From NCBI GenBank assembly GCA_009193035.1, contig SWDT01000101.1, forward strand, positions 124,001 to 188,000: a stretch of 64,000 bases of DNA, in the 5' to 3' direction. The translations under genes were made by a program, and so were the position numbers. Within the stretch, counting starts at the first letter, position 1. Each line of letters begins with the position of its first letter. This document shows positions 33,701 to 44,299 of the stretch, piece after piece. This stretch comes from Halicephalobus mephisto. Taxonomy: Eukaryota; Nematoda; Chromadorea; Rhabditida; Panagrolaimidae. The notes under the pieces were generated by a model. It did no database searches and was not told the origin of the DNA. It saw nothing but the letters and a program-made list of their open reading frames with translations.

Positions 33701-35599
33701 CTGTCACCGAAGAAAGCATTGCTTTGGCCATTTTGAGACTTTTAGAAATGGAAAAATCGGTCGTCGAAGGAGCTGGAGCCGTCGGTTTGGCCGCTCTGAT
33801 CTCCGGAAAATTGCCCTTTTTGAAAGGCAAAAAGTATGTAAATTTTTTTAAATTAATGAAAATTTCTAAAATTTCGTAAAAAATTAAAAATTTTCAGAAT
33901 CTAGAAACTTCTAAAATTCTATAAAATTTTTAAAAATTCAATGATTTTTAAACTTTTTAGAATCATAGAAACTTCTGAATTCTTTTTTTAGAATCTCATG
34001 AAAAATTTCGAAATCTTCAAAAATCTTATTGAAAATTTCAGAATCTTTGAAAATTTAGTGGAAATTTCGAAATCTTCCAAAATCTAGTGAAAATTTCGAA
34101 ATCTTCCAAAATCTAATGAGAATTTCGAAATTTTTCAAAGTCTAGTGAGAATTTCGAAATCTTCCAAAATCTTATTGAAAATTTCAGAATCTTCCAAAAT
34201 CTAGTGAGAATTTCGAAATCTTCCAAAATCTAATGAGAATTTCGAATTAACATTCAGAACTAACAAGGAAATTGAACTTTAACGAAAGTGACTTCTTGAA
34301 ACGAATTATATATCATTTTGGAAGTTTTAAAATCCTGATTCAGAATCTGCATTCTGTTTCTGTTAAACGACCTTCTGGAACGAAAAAATTCGAAAAATCT
34401 CATTTTAGAATTGTTTTTCATGTTTTTAATTATTTTTCCGGAAAATCAATAAGATAGTTGTAATTAGTACAAAAATCCATCTGTTTAAAAAAGAATTATT
34501 AAAGTAGGTTAAATTAAAAAAAGAAATAAAGTCGTTAAATTTCGACGAAGAAATATCTTTATTTTTCCTCAATTTCCGATACATGTATTTTCACACATTT
34601 TTTCGAATTTTTTCATTCCAGAAGGTCGTTTAACAAAAACAAAATGCAGATTCTGAATCAGGATTTTGAAACTTTCAAAATGAGATATAATTCGTTTTAA
34701 GAAGTCACTTTCGTTAAAATCCGTTTCTTCGTAAGAATTCTCGAAGTTTTTAGAAAATTTTCAAAATTCAAATCGAAACAATTTCGAAAAAATTTCAACG
34801 GTTATAATTTCCAGAGTTGTCAACATCCTGACCGGCGGAAACATCGACACGACTGTCCTCGGGAGAACCATCGAACGAGGTCTCGCTGTCGATGGACGTC
34901 TGATTAAGTTCGATGTCGTAGTTTCCGACAGACCTGGAGGTGATTTTTCAATTTTAAATTAATCCTAGTTCCGATATTCTGTAGGCATTGCTGAATTGAC
35001 TGCCACCATCGCTAAAGAAGGAGCTTCGATCAAGGACATCTTCCACGAAAGAGCTTGGATGGCGGCCAACGTCTTCAGCGTCAGAGTCAGGGTTGTTTGC
35101 GAAACTAGGGATCACGACCACGTCACGCAGTTCTTCAAGGCACTTTCTCAGAAGTACCAACAGGTAAATTTACAGATTCGTAATTTTAGAATTATTAGTT
35201 GCGATTTGGTTTATTGTACAGTAAAAAGTACTGTAGATCAGTGGAAGTATGTCAATGACGTCTATAGTATACGTTATTGGAGATGTTTGAAGGTGTTCTA
35301 CTTCAGAATTCGCAACAGAAAATACGGAATTTTTTATATAAAAATTGTGAACTTTCGTTTTTTGAAAACTCCGTCTTTTCTGTTGTGAATTCTGAAGTAT
35401 AACATCTTCAAACATCTCCAATAACGTATACTGTAGACATCATTGACATGTCTCCACTGATCTACAGTACTTTTTACTGTACAATAAACCAAAGCGCAAC
35501 TAATAATTCTAAAATCACAAATTTTACCATAATTTTAAATTTATTTAATAATGCAATTTTCAGCTCACTTATCAAGAGTACCACCCTATCTCGGCCTGA
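30741..35599 (+). CDS. PLP-dependent threonine/serine ammonia-lyase with C-terminal ACT domain (K01C8.1-like)
   Basis: The enzyme should deaminate L-threonine (and/or L-serine) to the 2-oxo acid and ammonia using pyridoxal phosphate. The exons are 30741-31076, 33019-33833, 34815-34939, 34985-35163 and 35564-35599, giving 496 aa, all in frame. Residues 1-95 are a Thr/Ser/Pro-rich extension absent from short bacterial enzymes. The catalytic lysine lies in TGSFKERGA, the substrate loop is SAGNHALA, and the PLP-phosphate loop is VPVGGGGLVAGV. Active-site motifs VEGAGAVGLAAL also fit. Residues from about 400 form an ACT regulatory domain (VVVSDRPGGIAELTATIAKE, GASIKDIFHERAW), suggesting allosteric control by an amino acid. 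Intron 1 (1.9 kb) contains a TG...CA element; introns 2 and 4 contain long inverted repeats. Confidence 0.93.
31090..31370. repeat. intronic tandem repeat, about 65 bp
   Basis: About four units of 'aaaattctttaaaaaattaa' and 'ttttactaaaatctttcaca' follow exon 1 of the ammonia-lyase gene. A second A/T-only array ('aaaaattaatttttaaataa') occupies 31600-31830. Confidence 0.75.
32160..32385. repeat. 31-bp tandem array
   Basis: About seven units of 'ttactaggatcatcttcaga' plus 'gaattcttctc' inside the TG...CA element. Confidence 0.9.
32472..32543 (-). other. tRNA-like sequence (probable tRNA-derived or pseudo-tRNA)
   Basis: On the minus strand the 72 nt fold as follows. The acceptor stem is GCTTCGG against CCGAAGA (6 of 7 pairs). 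The D stem is GTAC/GTAT with loop AATGGTA. The anticodon stem is CGTGA/TTACG. The T arm is TCGGA-TTCGATT-CCCGA. The anticodon loop is 8 nt rather than 7, with A where U33 should be, so I do not call it a functional tRNA. It resembles Gly/Asp-type tRNAs. Confidence 0.5.
34274..34721. repeat. long inverted repeat in ammonia-lyase intron 2
   Basis: Arms 34274-34397 and 34594-34721 are reverse-complementary over about 125 bp with few mismatches (for example 'cctgattcagaatctgcatt' against 'aatgcagattctgaatcagg'). The loop is about 195 nt. Foldback element or MITE pair. Confidence 0.85.
35163..35533. repeat. long inverted repeat in ammonia-lyase intron 4, starting at the splice donor
   Basis: The arm 35163-35335 pairs with 35365-35533 over about 165 bp (for example 'ataacgtatact' region and 'gatcagtgg'/'ccactgatc'). 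The first arm includes the 5' splice site GTAAATTT. The loop is only about 30 nt. Confidence 0.88.
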
Positions 35600-37343
35600 A
35601 TCCTACAGTTGAAGTTTTTTGTTAATTACGAATTTAGAGTGATTTTCGTAGTGTCTATAAAGTGTCCCGAGTTTCTGCAAGATCATTTTTGAAGAGCGGG
35701 CGGCGGGAGGAAGAGCACCCGAGTGTAAAGCTCTAAAACGAAGAAACGGGAAAAAGAGGCATTGGTTGAGGAAAACTGACCAGTTATGTCAGAAATGTTT
35801 TAGTTTTTAAGAAAATCCCAATTTCATTCTAAATCCCATCGAAACTTAAAATTAGTCCGAAAATAAAAGATTTTTGGAATTATGAAATTTAAGTTTTCGA
35901 AAAACATTTAAAATTTGTAATTCAATTCCGTTAATTGTCGTTCTAAAACGAGATAATCCGGAAAACCCGTGAATTTTGGAATTTTTTTTTCGTGTTTTTC
36001 TCGAAAAAATAATTAAGCAGCTGTAATCGTTGTAAAAAATAAAAAATATCAAAATTATTTTAAAAAATTTAAATTTTTCTACATATGAAATTTCGTAATT
36101 TACCTCATTTTCGTATTCATTTAAAAGCCTTAGGGAAAGTGGACGGTAAAGTCGGAATAGGTATCTAATGAGATAAAAGTTAGAAAATTGCGGAATTTTC
36201 ACTTTTTATATATGAAATTTTATATTTTCCACTCCAGAAGACCGTTTGAAGAAAAACGACGAATTCTGAATATATATCCGATAAGATAAAAAAACTACAA
36301 AGTACTTCAGAAGACCACTTGAATTAAATTTTAATTTTCGATATATGAAATTTCGTAATTTTCCTATTTTTTGTTTTAAAACAACATTTAATAAAAATAC
36401 ACAAAGATTACAGATATTTAATCAGAAAAATTTCAAAATTACAAATAACTTTAAAAAATTATTTCGAGTAAAATCTTCCCCTCTGTAGGATTACGAAATA
36501 AAGCTGGAAGTTGAATCATGGTTCTCGACGCGAAAATAAAAATTTCAGGCAACCGACCGTGGTGCGAGTTTTTTTCCGATCCAATTTCCTTTCCCCAACT
36601 TTTGATCCTTGACTTTACCTAATCAAACTCAAGTTTTTTTAAAATTTTCTTTACAATATTCCAGTAATATCCAATTTTGGCGCGTCTCATCTGTCTTTCG
36701 TACTCTCGCAAGTAGTTCTGCCCCGATATGCTTCCAGTTCTGTTTTCACCTTGTGTTTGCGCGTTCCCAGTCCTCACTTTCATCCACTCATGACTGCAGG
36801 AAAACAACCTTGGTCGTCCTTCTGTTGCATGTCCCTCGAGTTCATCTGCTCGCGAATGCTGTTGTATTCCTGGTTTTATTTACAGGATTTGATTTCTTGC
36901 AAAAACATTTCAAAATCGATTTATTTGTATGCTTTTCTGTTCTTTTTGATCCTTAATGACAAAGCTGGGTTTCGTTTTTTCGATATATGAAACCAATATT
37001 AGGGAAGTCTTTTTTGTACAAAAAGTGTTCTCGGTTCTTTTTGTTCCACACGTTTGCTCTTTCTCGCCAGCCAGCTGACTTGGCCTTCGCTGCGCTGTGA
37101 AAGACTCAGAAGAACTGGTTCCTAGTTGCCAATTCAAATACGCGCCATTCCGCTGCTGAGCAAAAGCGATCAACTGAGTGTTAGAGTTTTTGCTTTGACA
37201 ACGCTCCTCGCTTATACGCAGAACGAAAAACGATGAAAATTTCCAGGGAACTTAGCTAAGGAATTACATATATGAAGCCTTTTTCTTTAATTCTACCGAG
37301 GATTTCCGTGTTTTTATATTTTTCCGTAATAAATTCGTTTCAG
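35600..37343. other. intergenic between the ammonia-lyase gene and vig-1
   Basis: Mostly AT-rich, with several 'atatatgaaattt' words at 36080-36360. A higher-GC stretch (36620-37200) contains minus-strand coding-like strings: LREYERQMRRAKIGYYWNIV at 36700-36640, EYNSIREQMNSRDMQQKDDQ at about 36865-36806, and AQQRNGAYLNWQLGTSSSES near 37160-37100. Frames do not join, so this may be a decayed gene or mobile-element fragment. The vig-1 promoter must lie near 37150-37340. Confidence 0.4.
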
Positions 37344-37387
37344 TACCTAAAACTCGAACGTGGTTGGACCACAAGAACTTGACAATC

Positions 37388-38508
37388 ATGGTGGAGTACG
37401 GTGTCGTAGTGACCAACAAGTTCGGATTCCTGTCCGATGATGAGGGATCTGATCCCGATGAGATCCTCGAAAAGGCCGCTCAAATCAAGAAAGTGAAGGG
37501 GACCGTTACTAAGCAACCATCAGCTGTTGTGCCTTCCAGTACTTTGAAGCCCGAACGTACCCACAACAAGGAAAACGAAGGAGCTGTCCGTGGACGCAAT
37601 TCTCGAGGACGCGGCAGAGGCCGTGAAGGAGGTGAGCGTCGTGAGGGAGGTGAACGTCGTGAAGGAGGTGAACGTCGCGAAGGAGGCGAACGTAATGAAG
37701 GAGGTAGGCCACCTCGTGAAGGCGGGGAACGCCGTCGTGATGGAGAACGCGGTCATCGTGGCCATGGAGGTCCCCGTGGTGAAAGAAGACCACCTCGCCA
37801 AGATCGTCAAGATGTTGCTCCTGCTGAGGGTGAAGAGCGCGTTGAAGGTGAGAAGGAAAGAACGTATCGTGGAGGTCGCGGTGGATTCCGTGGACCCAGA
37901 AGAGGAGGCCACCGTGGAGACCGTGTTAGCGGCTCCGATGTTACTGGTGTACGCCCTCATGACAAACGTCAAGGCTATGGAAAGGGCAACTGGGGAACTG
38001 AGCAGGACGAGATCAAGGGTGAAACTGAACCCGTTGCTGACGTCGATGGAACCAAGCCAAATGAGAATGGTGAGAACGTTGAAGAAACTGAGAAGGAGGA
38101 GGAGAAGCCCGCTGGCATCACCTTATTCGAATGGAAGAAGCTCCACGAGCAAGACAACCAACCGGCTTTCAATGTTCGCAAGCCTAACATCGACAAGAAG
38201 CTGAATCTTGTCGCCATCAAGCGCGAGGATAAGAACGAGAAGGAGACTGAGGAATACGTCACCACTGTGAGTTGTCCTCTATAGGATGAGTTTATATATC
38301 GTCTTTTCAGCATCGCGAGCCGAAGCAGAAGAAGGTTGACATTGCCGTTAACTTCAATACCGGTCGCTCCTTTGGACGTAATGATCGCGGGGATCGTGGA
38401 GACCGCCGTGGACGTGGAGGCTTCAACCCCGGACGTGGTGGACAGAAAGGTGGTCGCAATGCCAACCAAGGATTCTCCCTCACTAATGAGGCCTTCCCTG
38501 CTCTTTAA
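37388..38508 (+). CDS. vig-1: VIG-1, SERBP1/HABP4-family RGG-rich mRNA/ribosome-binding protein
   Basis: The family (Vasa intronic gene/SERBP1) binds mRNA and ribosomes in the cytoplasm and was first linked to the RNA-silencing complex. The exons are 37388-38266 and 38311-38508, giving 358 aa. The start is the first ATG after the acceptor at 37343. The N-terminus reads VVTNKFGFLSDDEGSDPDEI, typical of the family. Residues 70-135 are an Arg/Gly-rich array with repeated EGGERR units, followed by RGGRGGFRGPRRGGHRGD. The conserved hyaluronan/mRNA-binding core ITLFEWKKLHEQ sits near residue 245. The end is RGG-rich and closes with NEAFPAL, the usual SERBP1-type C-terminal motif. Codon use is strongly biased, consistent with high expression. 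Confidence 0.93.
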
Positions 38509-38900
38509 GCATCAAGTCACTCGCGTCCCGTATCTCCACCTCCAATTTGAAACCACAATCGATAAAATCATTGCGATCTGATGTTTGTTTGTTTTTGTTT
38601 TCCCTAAAGATGGGCTCAACTGTGTTCAATTGATTTCTCATCTATTTGGATACTCGACTTTAGCTAGATTCTTGATACGTTGTTGCCTTTCTTTTATAAT
38701 TCTTTTCGGAAACACAAAATGATTCGTTGGTCTAGAATCTAGAAACTTTTATGGGTGTGCGCGTTCCAATTAGCCAATCTGACCTCCTGGTTTCTATTTC
38801 CTTGACTAAATGCGAGCTCTGCTCAGTGTTGTTATTTTCTGTAGTACCAACGTCTTCATTTGGTTGTTGTTATTTTTCTAATAAAAAGAGGTATTATTTT

Positions 38901-39383
38901 TTAGAATGTAGACATGGAATTTTGTACATTGACTCTTGGATTGATTCTGATGTGAAGGACTTCTATCGCCCATACTCTGTAGGGTTTGATGAAGTAGATG
39001 GTGGAAAAGTAAAAGAAGACACAGAGGGACCCGAACATGAGGGCTCCGTGACAGATGGCAGCACCGTTGGGATTCTTGGTGTGCATTGTTATGATGGCTA
39101 TGGTCAACGGGAGGAGGAGGAAAAGGTGAGCAGATACAACCTCGGCCTTGAAGTAGGTGTTCATCATCTTCTGGAGCTTGAAGGTCGTGGGAGAAAGTTT
39201 CGGTTTTTTGTCATAAAGCCACTTTTCAAGGTGGAAGATAATAAACAAGCTGCTAATAATGGTAATAATGATGACGTAGATGAAGAAACCAACGGAAAGC
39301 ATAAATTCATTTTAAAAATTGTCAGCATTTGTTCTTCCGATACAAAATCTGCGTATTCTACATTAGTTAATAGCATCAAGATT
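38901..39383 (-). pseudogene. decayed 7TM chemoreceptor, second exon only
   Basis: The stretch is homologous to exon 2 of the receptors at 46979-54164. It encodes EKWLYDKKPKLSPTTFKLQK and the TM6-TM7 part down to a stop at 38901. The exon start is damaged. The acceptor AG expected at 39385-39384 is AT. About 5 bp are missing just after NLDA, bringing an in-frame TAA, and about 4 bp are missing near 39300, shifting the frame again. No exon 1 lies upstream. Positions 39000-39282 are almost identical to 53000-53282, after which similarity stops abruptly. Confidence 0.85.
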
Positions 39384-39835
39384 ATAAGACTTATGTTGGA
39401 AAAATTAGAAATATGTAAACAATTGCAGAATGTTCTAGAATCGAATGTAAATTGAAGATGGACATCTGAAACCAAGACTTGGAATTTTCCAGAAGAATTT
39501 GGATATTGGTGTCTGAAGAATGCTGTAGTAATGTGGATTTTTGTTTTGTAAACATTATGATTAATAGTTTGGAAGGTTATCTCTTTGTTCGGTTTCATAA
39601 ATTATAAGAAAAAACGAATTAATGTAGTAGAGACGATAAACAGAGCGTTCGGTAATTGCCGGTTGTGTTTTGTGATCTGATTTCTTTGTTCTTTTCTGTA
39701 ACGTTTATAAGATTCTGTGAGTGAAGATGGTGATTATAATTCACGTCGTTCAGACGATATTGTCGCAGAAAGCGAGAAGACTCCTAGCACGAAAACCCTC
39801 AAGATGCAGGAACTCAATTTGTGCGTCAAAGGAGA

Positions 39836-39975
39836 GGCAGAAGCAGAGGAATTCAGAAGCGAAGGAATTCAGAAGCAGAGGAATTCAGAAGGGAAGGAAT
39901 TCAGAAGCAGAGGAATTCAGAAGGGAAGGAATTCAGAAGCAGAGGAATTCAGAAGGGAAGGAATTCAGGAGCGCC
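39836..39975. repeat. short tandem repeat, 16/32-bp unit
   Basis: Units alternate 'gaattcagaagcagag' and 'gaattcagaagggaag', about nine half-units. No gene seen between here and 40657 apart from AT-rich receptor promoter sequence. Confidence 0.9.
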
Positions 39976-40656
39976 AATAGAGAACCAGACCAAGTCGCGA
40001 AGAGTTGTTGTTAATTACTTTGTATTGTTGACTGCTGGAATAAAGCGACCAGTTAACAACTGTCAATTAAGGGAATAGGCCAGAATCCCTTACAGATATA
40101 GCTATATTCAACGACTGTAACAGAGTCCATTAGTGCTGATCCATTTTTGATATATTTTGAAGCGTTGATCTTGTATTCAAAGAGCATATGTCATTTCTAG
40201 TATAGTATGCCTACCGAAAATTTTAATATTGAACGAAAATAATGCTGATTATTACATAAATGTCACTGTTTTTTGCATGACGAATATATCACACATTTTT
40301 GCCACATATAAATTACAATATTCATAGAATTTCCGAGTAGAGTACGAACATACATGACCTGTGCGTTCTTGTAATAGGGTAGATACAGAAGTATATCTGG
40401 AAATTAAAGGTTAAAAGCTATAATTCTCCCGTAATCAAGCATATGGTTTTGTAAATTACCAGAAGTATCTGAAAATTATTCTTCAATAACTTTAAAATTC
40501 CATTTATTAAGGACATATGTAATTTCTAAATGAAACATTTTTTGTTGCGAAGATCAATAATTCTAAATATTAATAATTCGAAGAATAAATTTCTCAAATT
40601 TCCATCTGAAACTTGACAGAATGAAGTACGTTTTAACTTAGCTTTTCTGTGATGTA

Positions 40657-41821
40657 ATGGAATTAAACTCGTCAGTTCTGCAATACTCGGATCCGCCGAT
40701 TGTGGGGGTTTATTTAATTTTCACGAATATAATGACAGTAATCTCGTCGTTGTTTTACCCTGTCATGCTGTATTTGGTCCTCTTTAAGAGCTCAAAGTTG
40801 AAGGAATATAAATATTACCTCCTCCAGACCATCACCTTCGCTTATTTGTTCGAACTTCTCATAGCCATTTGTCAGCCGGTTTTCATCCTCCCCGTTCTAG
40901 GAGGCTACGCAAGAGGTTTCATTCAGAACATCTCCGGCACTGTCGCCTTCGTCTGCTTTATATTATTAATATTCTTCTATGTAAATATGATTCTAAGCAT
41001 ACTGTATACTCTGCTCTTTAGATTCAAACTTGTTGCTCCAGAACTCATCAAAAAGTGGATAGATAACAAATGGATTTATTACGGAATTCTTACTTGTGGT
41101 TATGTTGGCACTACTGTATTCACTTGCTTTTCGATGTATTTTCTAAGACCGAACAAGGAGGTAAAGTTCTAAGGAAGCCTATTGTTACAACAATTAAAGT
41201 GTTGTGTAATTCTAGAAAACTAAAAATTTTCAATATTGTTACAGAAAAATACTATTTTTTAAAATCATAACACTCAATTTCTAATACATAAATTTTCAGA
41301 ATGTCGGTGTTTTCCTGTTGAGTAATCCAGAATACACTCATCTTGCATCAGAAGAACCTACTTTGATAATCTTTAATTCAGGAGAGATTCCAATGTCTTA
41401 TTTCTATTTTTTGTACTATTTATTTATTATTTTCGTCGTTTTTGTCACTGTTGTTTTTATTTTTTATGTAGAAAAATGCCTCTATGATCAACAATCGAAA
41501 CTTTCTCCAACGACTTTCAAGCTCCAGAAGATGATGAATACTTCGTTGAAGGTTGAAATATCATCTATTTATCTTTTTCTCGCTTTCCCAGTAACTATAA
41601 GCATTGTTTTATTGCATACTGAAAATCCCAACAGTGCTACCATTTGTCACGGATTCTTCATGTTTGCATCTCTCTATAATAGCGCCCTTTACTGTTCCAT
41701 GATCTACTTTATCAAACCCTATAAAACATGGGTGATGAAAGTCCTTCGCTTCAAAATCAATCCAAGAATCAATAAGGTGCAAAATATCACGTCCACATTA
41801 AAAAAAATAATACTTTTTTAA
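40657..41821 (+). CDS. 7TM chemoreceptor 1 (SRI/SRH-like)
   Basis: This is a nematode serpentine receptor, probably acting in chemosensory neurons. Exon 1 (40657-41160, 168 codons) encodes TM1-TM4 and exon 2 (41300-41821) TM5-TM7, joined in phase 0; 341 aa. Family signatures are QYSDPPIVGVYLIF at the N-terminus, CQPVFILPVLGGYARG after TM2, KLSPTTFKLQKMMNT before TM6 and YFIKPYKTW after TM7. The QPV...P..GGY..G and S.TT.K.Q patterns recall the SRI/SRH classes; the exact class is not certain. It is the only plus-strand member of the cluster and the most diverged of the five. Its 3' end has a Lys-rich tail (LKKIILF) not shared with the others. Confidence 0.85.
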
Positions 41822-42070
41822 GAGAATAATACCTAAATGAGGTTGGACTAAAAACAACTTTTTCTTTTGACGGAAAATTTTTGTTTTCTAATATGAAGGT
41901 AGATATGAAAGATCCAGTTCAATCCACTCAAGTGCCTAATATACCACTTAGGTGATTGAATTCTCATCTGTTTAATTACAAAGATTTCTTACTACTTTAT
42001 CTTCACTATTGTAGAAAAGAATAAAAAAGTAAACAATACTCATAAATATAATAAGCATTTAACTTTTTTA

Positions 42071-43354
42071 TTAAGTTGGTAGAAAAGTTCTGTCGGCTTC
42101 CGACCACTAATTTTAAAACATCATAACACGCTTTAAACAAGAAATTTTCAATCAAAGTAAAAACCATCTGCATCAATACATTTTTCCCAACGAGAAACAA
42201 GCTTATTGATCCCAATCCAGTAGAAATCCGAGTTTCTGAATTCAATAAACTCCCTTATGGAGTTTTCGGCATCCTCTTGATTTTGAAAGGTTTTCTCTCG
42301 GAGGAAGTGATCGAAATGCTTGAAAAAGTGGTAGTCAGTGGGAGACAGATCGGGGGAGTACGGTAGGTGTGGTAGAGTTTCATATCCCAGCTCGTTCAGC
42401 TTCCGGACTGTAGTTTGTGAAACGTGTGGACGCGCGTTATCGTGAAGAAGGATGGGGCCCTTCCTATTCGTCAATGCTGGTCGAAATCGGCATAATTTCT
42501 GGTGCATGACCTCAAGTTCCTTGCAATAAGTGTCTGCTGTAATGGCTTCTCCAAGTTTCATGAAGCTGTAATGCACGATTCCTTCAGAAGACCACCATAC
42601 CGTAGCCATTATTTTCTTTTGGTGTGTCTTTGGCTTCGGGAAGCTTTTAGGAGGCTCGTCAATTCCTAACGATTGTGAAGATCTCTTGCGGTTGTCGTAT
42701 AAGATCCATTTTTCATCACAAGTGACAATGCGTTCCAAAAACGGATCGTTTCGGTTCCGTAGAAGCAACGCAGAACAGACTTCGTAACGACGAGATTTGT
42801 GGTGAAGGGTCAATTCGTAGGGTACCCATTTGTCGAGCTTCTTCGTCTTTCCTATTGCTTTCAAGTGATCGAGAACAACTGGATGACTTACGTCTAGCTC
42901 AGTAGCGAGTTCCCTGACCGTTACCCGTGGGTTAGCTTCAACCAAAGCCTTCAGAATATCGTTGTCGACAGCCGCAGGTCGTCCTGAACGTGGCTCGTCT
43001 ACGAAGCTGGTTTTCCCGGTACGGAATTTCTCGAACTAACGTTGAACGGTTCGATCGGTTGTTGATCCCCTTCCGAATGCCTGGTTAAAGTTTCTTGCAG
43101 CTTCTGCAGCATTCCGCCCCAATTTGAATTCGTAAAAAAAATAACGCGAAAATCGCTTCTTTCCATAGTGAATTCAGAAGCTTGTAGAACAGTGAATCCA
43201 GCAGCAAATGAGAAGCAACAAAAACAGGTGGATAGAGAAAACTTGAAAGTTTCAAATAATAAGTATTAAATAAGATTTTTAGCGCTTAACACTTCAGTAG
43301 AAGAGTAAAATACCCGCGCATCAAAAAACAGACAGAACTTTCCTACCGACCTAA
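42071..43354 (-). mobile_element. mariner-family transposon, full length but inactive
   Basis: The terminal inverted repeats TTAAGTTGGTAG...GTTCTGTC (left) and TTAGGTCGGTAG...GTTCTGTC (right, reverse complement) bound about 1.28 kb and are flanked by TA on both sides, the mariner target. The element encodes one transposase on the minus strand. It sits between receptors 1 and 2. Confidence 0.92.
42148..43166 (-). pseudogene. mariner transposase, frameshifted and with a nonsense codon
   Basis: The gene starts at ATG 43166 and ends at 42148; an intact copy would have about 339 aa. The catalytic triad of the DD34D type is complete: VTCDEKW, LLHDNARPH and, after 34 residues, the third Asp in SPTDYHFF. 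The N-terminal helix-turn-helix part is broken by a 1-nt loss in the T run at about 43133-43140. A TAG at 43038-43036 also replaces the usual Trp before FEKFR. The C-terminal 265 codons remain open (stop at 42148). Inactive as a protein source, though the ends could still be mobilised by another copy. Confidence 0.92.
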
Positions 43355-43429
43355 TATATTTATGGAACAAATCTTTCAACGATAAAATCCTTCTGTACAA
43401 GTGTAGACAGAAAGAACAGAATTAAACCG

Positions 43430-43970
43430 CCAATGACCTAGAATGGAGCCCCAAAGCTCTGTCCAATCAACCGACGTTTGAGACGTGACACCAAAGAGTC
43501 AATTTTTGAAAAACTCCATTTCTGTACCGGTCCAAGTCTAACTCCTGCCAAATAAGGACCTTTTGCTTAACATCTATGAAAAATAAATACAGCAGAACTT
43601 GGATATAAGATGTTCTAGTTATAATATATCTCGGATTATAGTGTAGACATAAAGATCGGAGTTAAATCAGGAACGGCCTAGACAGAATGCTCAAAGCTCC
43701 ACCCAATTAGCTGATACCTGGGAGATGTGAATAGTGTTAAAGTCAGTCTTTGAGAAAATCCAACTTTAAACTGGTTAGAGTTTGACTTTGATCAAGACGA
43801 GGACCTTTCTTCTCTTTGTTCTATGTTTATGTTGAGATAAACAGGCCTAATTGCTAATAGTAGGAACCAACAGATTTTCCGCCTAATCAAGGAGCTCCCA
43901 AGATGTCACACCATCGATATCCAACCACTAACACACCCCAACACTACAATAGCATACGGTATGAATGAGT
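43430..43970 (+). repeat. dispersed non-coding element, two diverged tandem copies
   Basis: 43640-43930 matches the intronic copy at 3385-3690 in reverse orientation. 43435-43600 is a more diverged copy ('gctctgtccaatcaaccga', 'cgtttgagacgtga'). A further weak relative lies near 52290-52430 ('cgacgtttgaggagcacga'). No ORF in any copy. Confidence 0.75.
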
Positions 43971-44299
43971 TTGGTTAATCTGTTTTCAAATTTACCCCTC
44001 TATGATATATCCTTTCTTATTACATGATTTGCCCAGTTCCAAGGGGGTATCTTATATCCAAATTCGACTATATCATGTAATCGTTCAACAGTAGAAACCT
44101 ATAGTTTCCACATAAACATGGAGCTCCTCAAATGTTATATCATTTTGATACAATTATCAATACATAAAGAATAGTCAGAAACTGTCGCTACAGATAGAAT
44201 TTAAAATTTTCTCGGTACAAAAAACTTCATCAAGACAAAATTTTTTTTTCTATATTTATTTTTTTAGTAAAAATAAATCATTTCCTAAAATATGAATAT

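Noticed and set aside
36609..36956. 115-codon plus-strand open frame upstream of vig-1
   Set aside because: Composition is unlike the window's genes and there is no acceptor or homologous motif; minus-strand strings in the same place look slightly more coding but do not join.
37509..38469. Long antisense and shifted frames over vig-1
   Set aside because: Arg/Gly repeat codons keep other frames open; the RGG-rich sense frame matches the SERBP1 family at both ends.
39721..40014. Three overlapping Arg/Glu-rich frames
   Set aside because: Produced by the 16/32-bp tandem repeat with a period near a multiple of the codon; no start context or splice partners.
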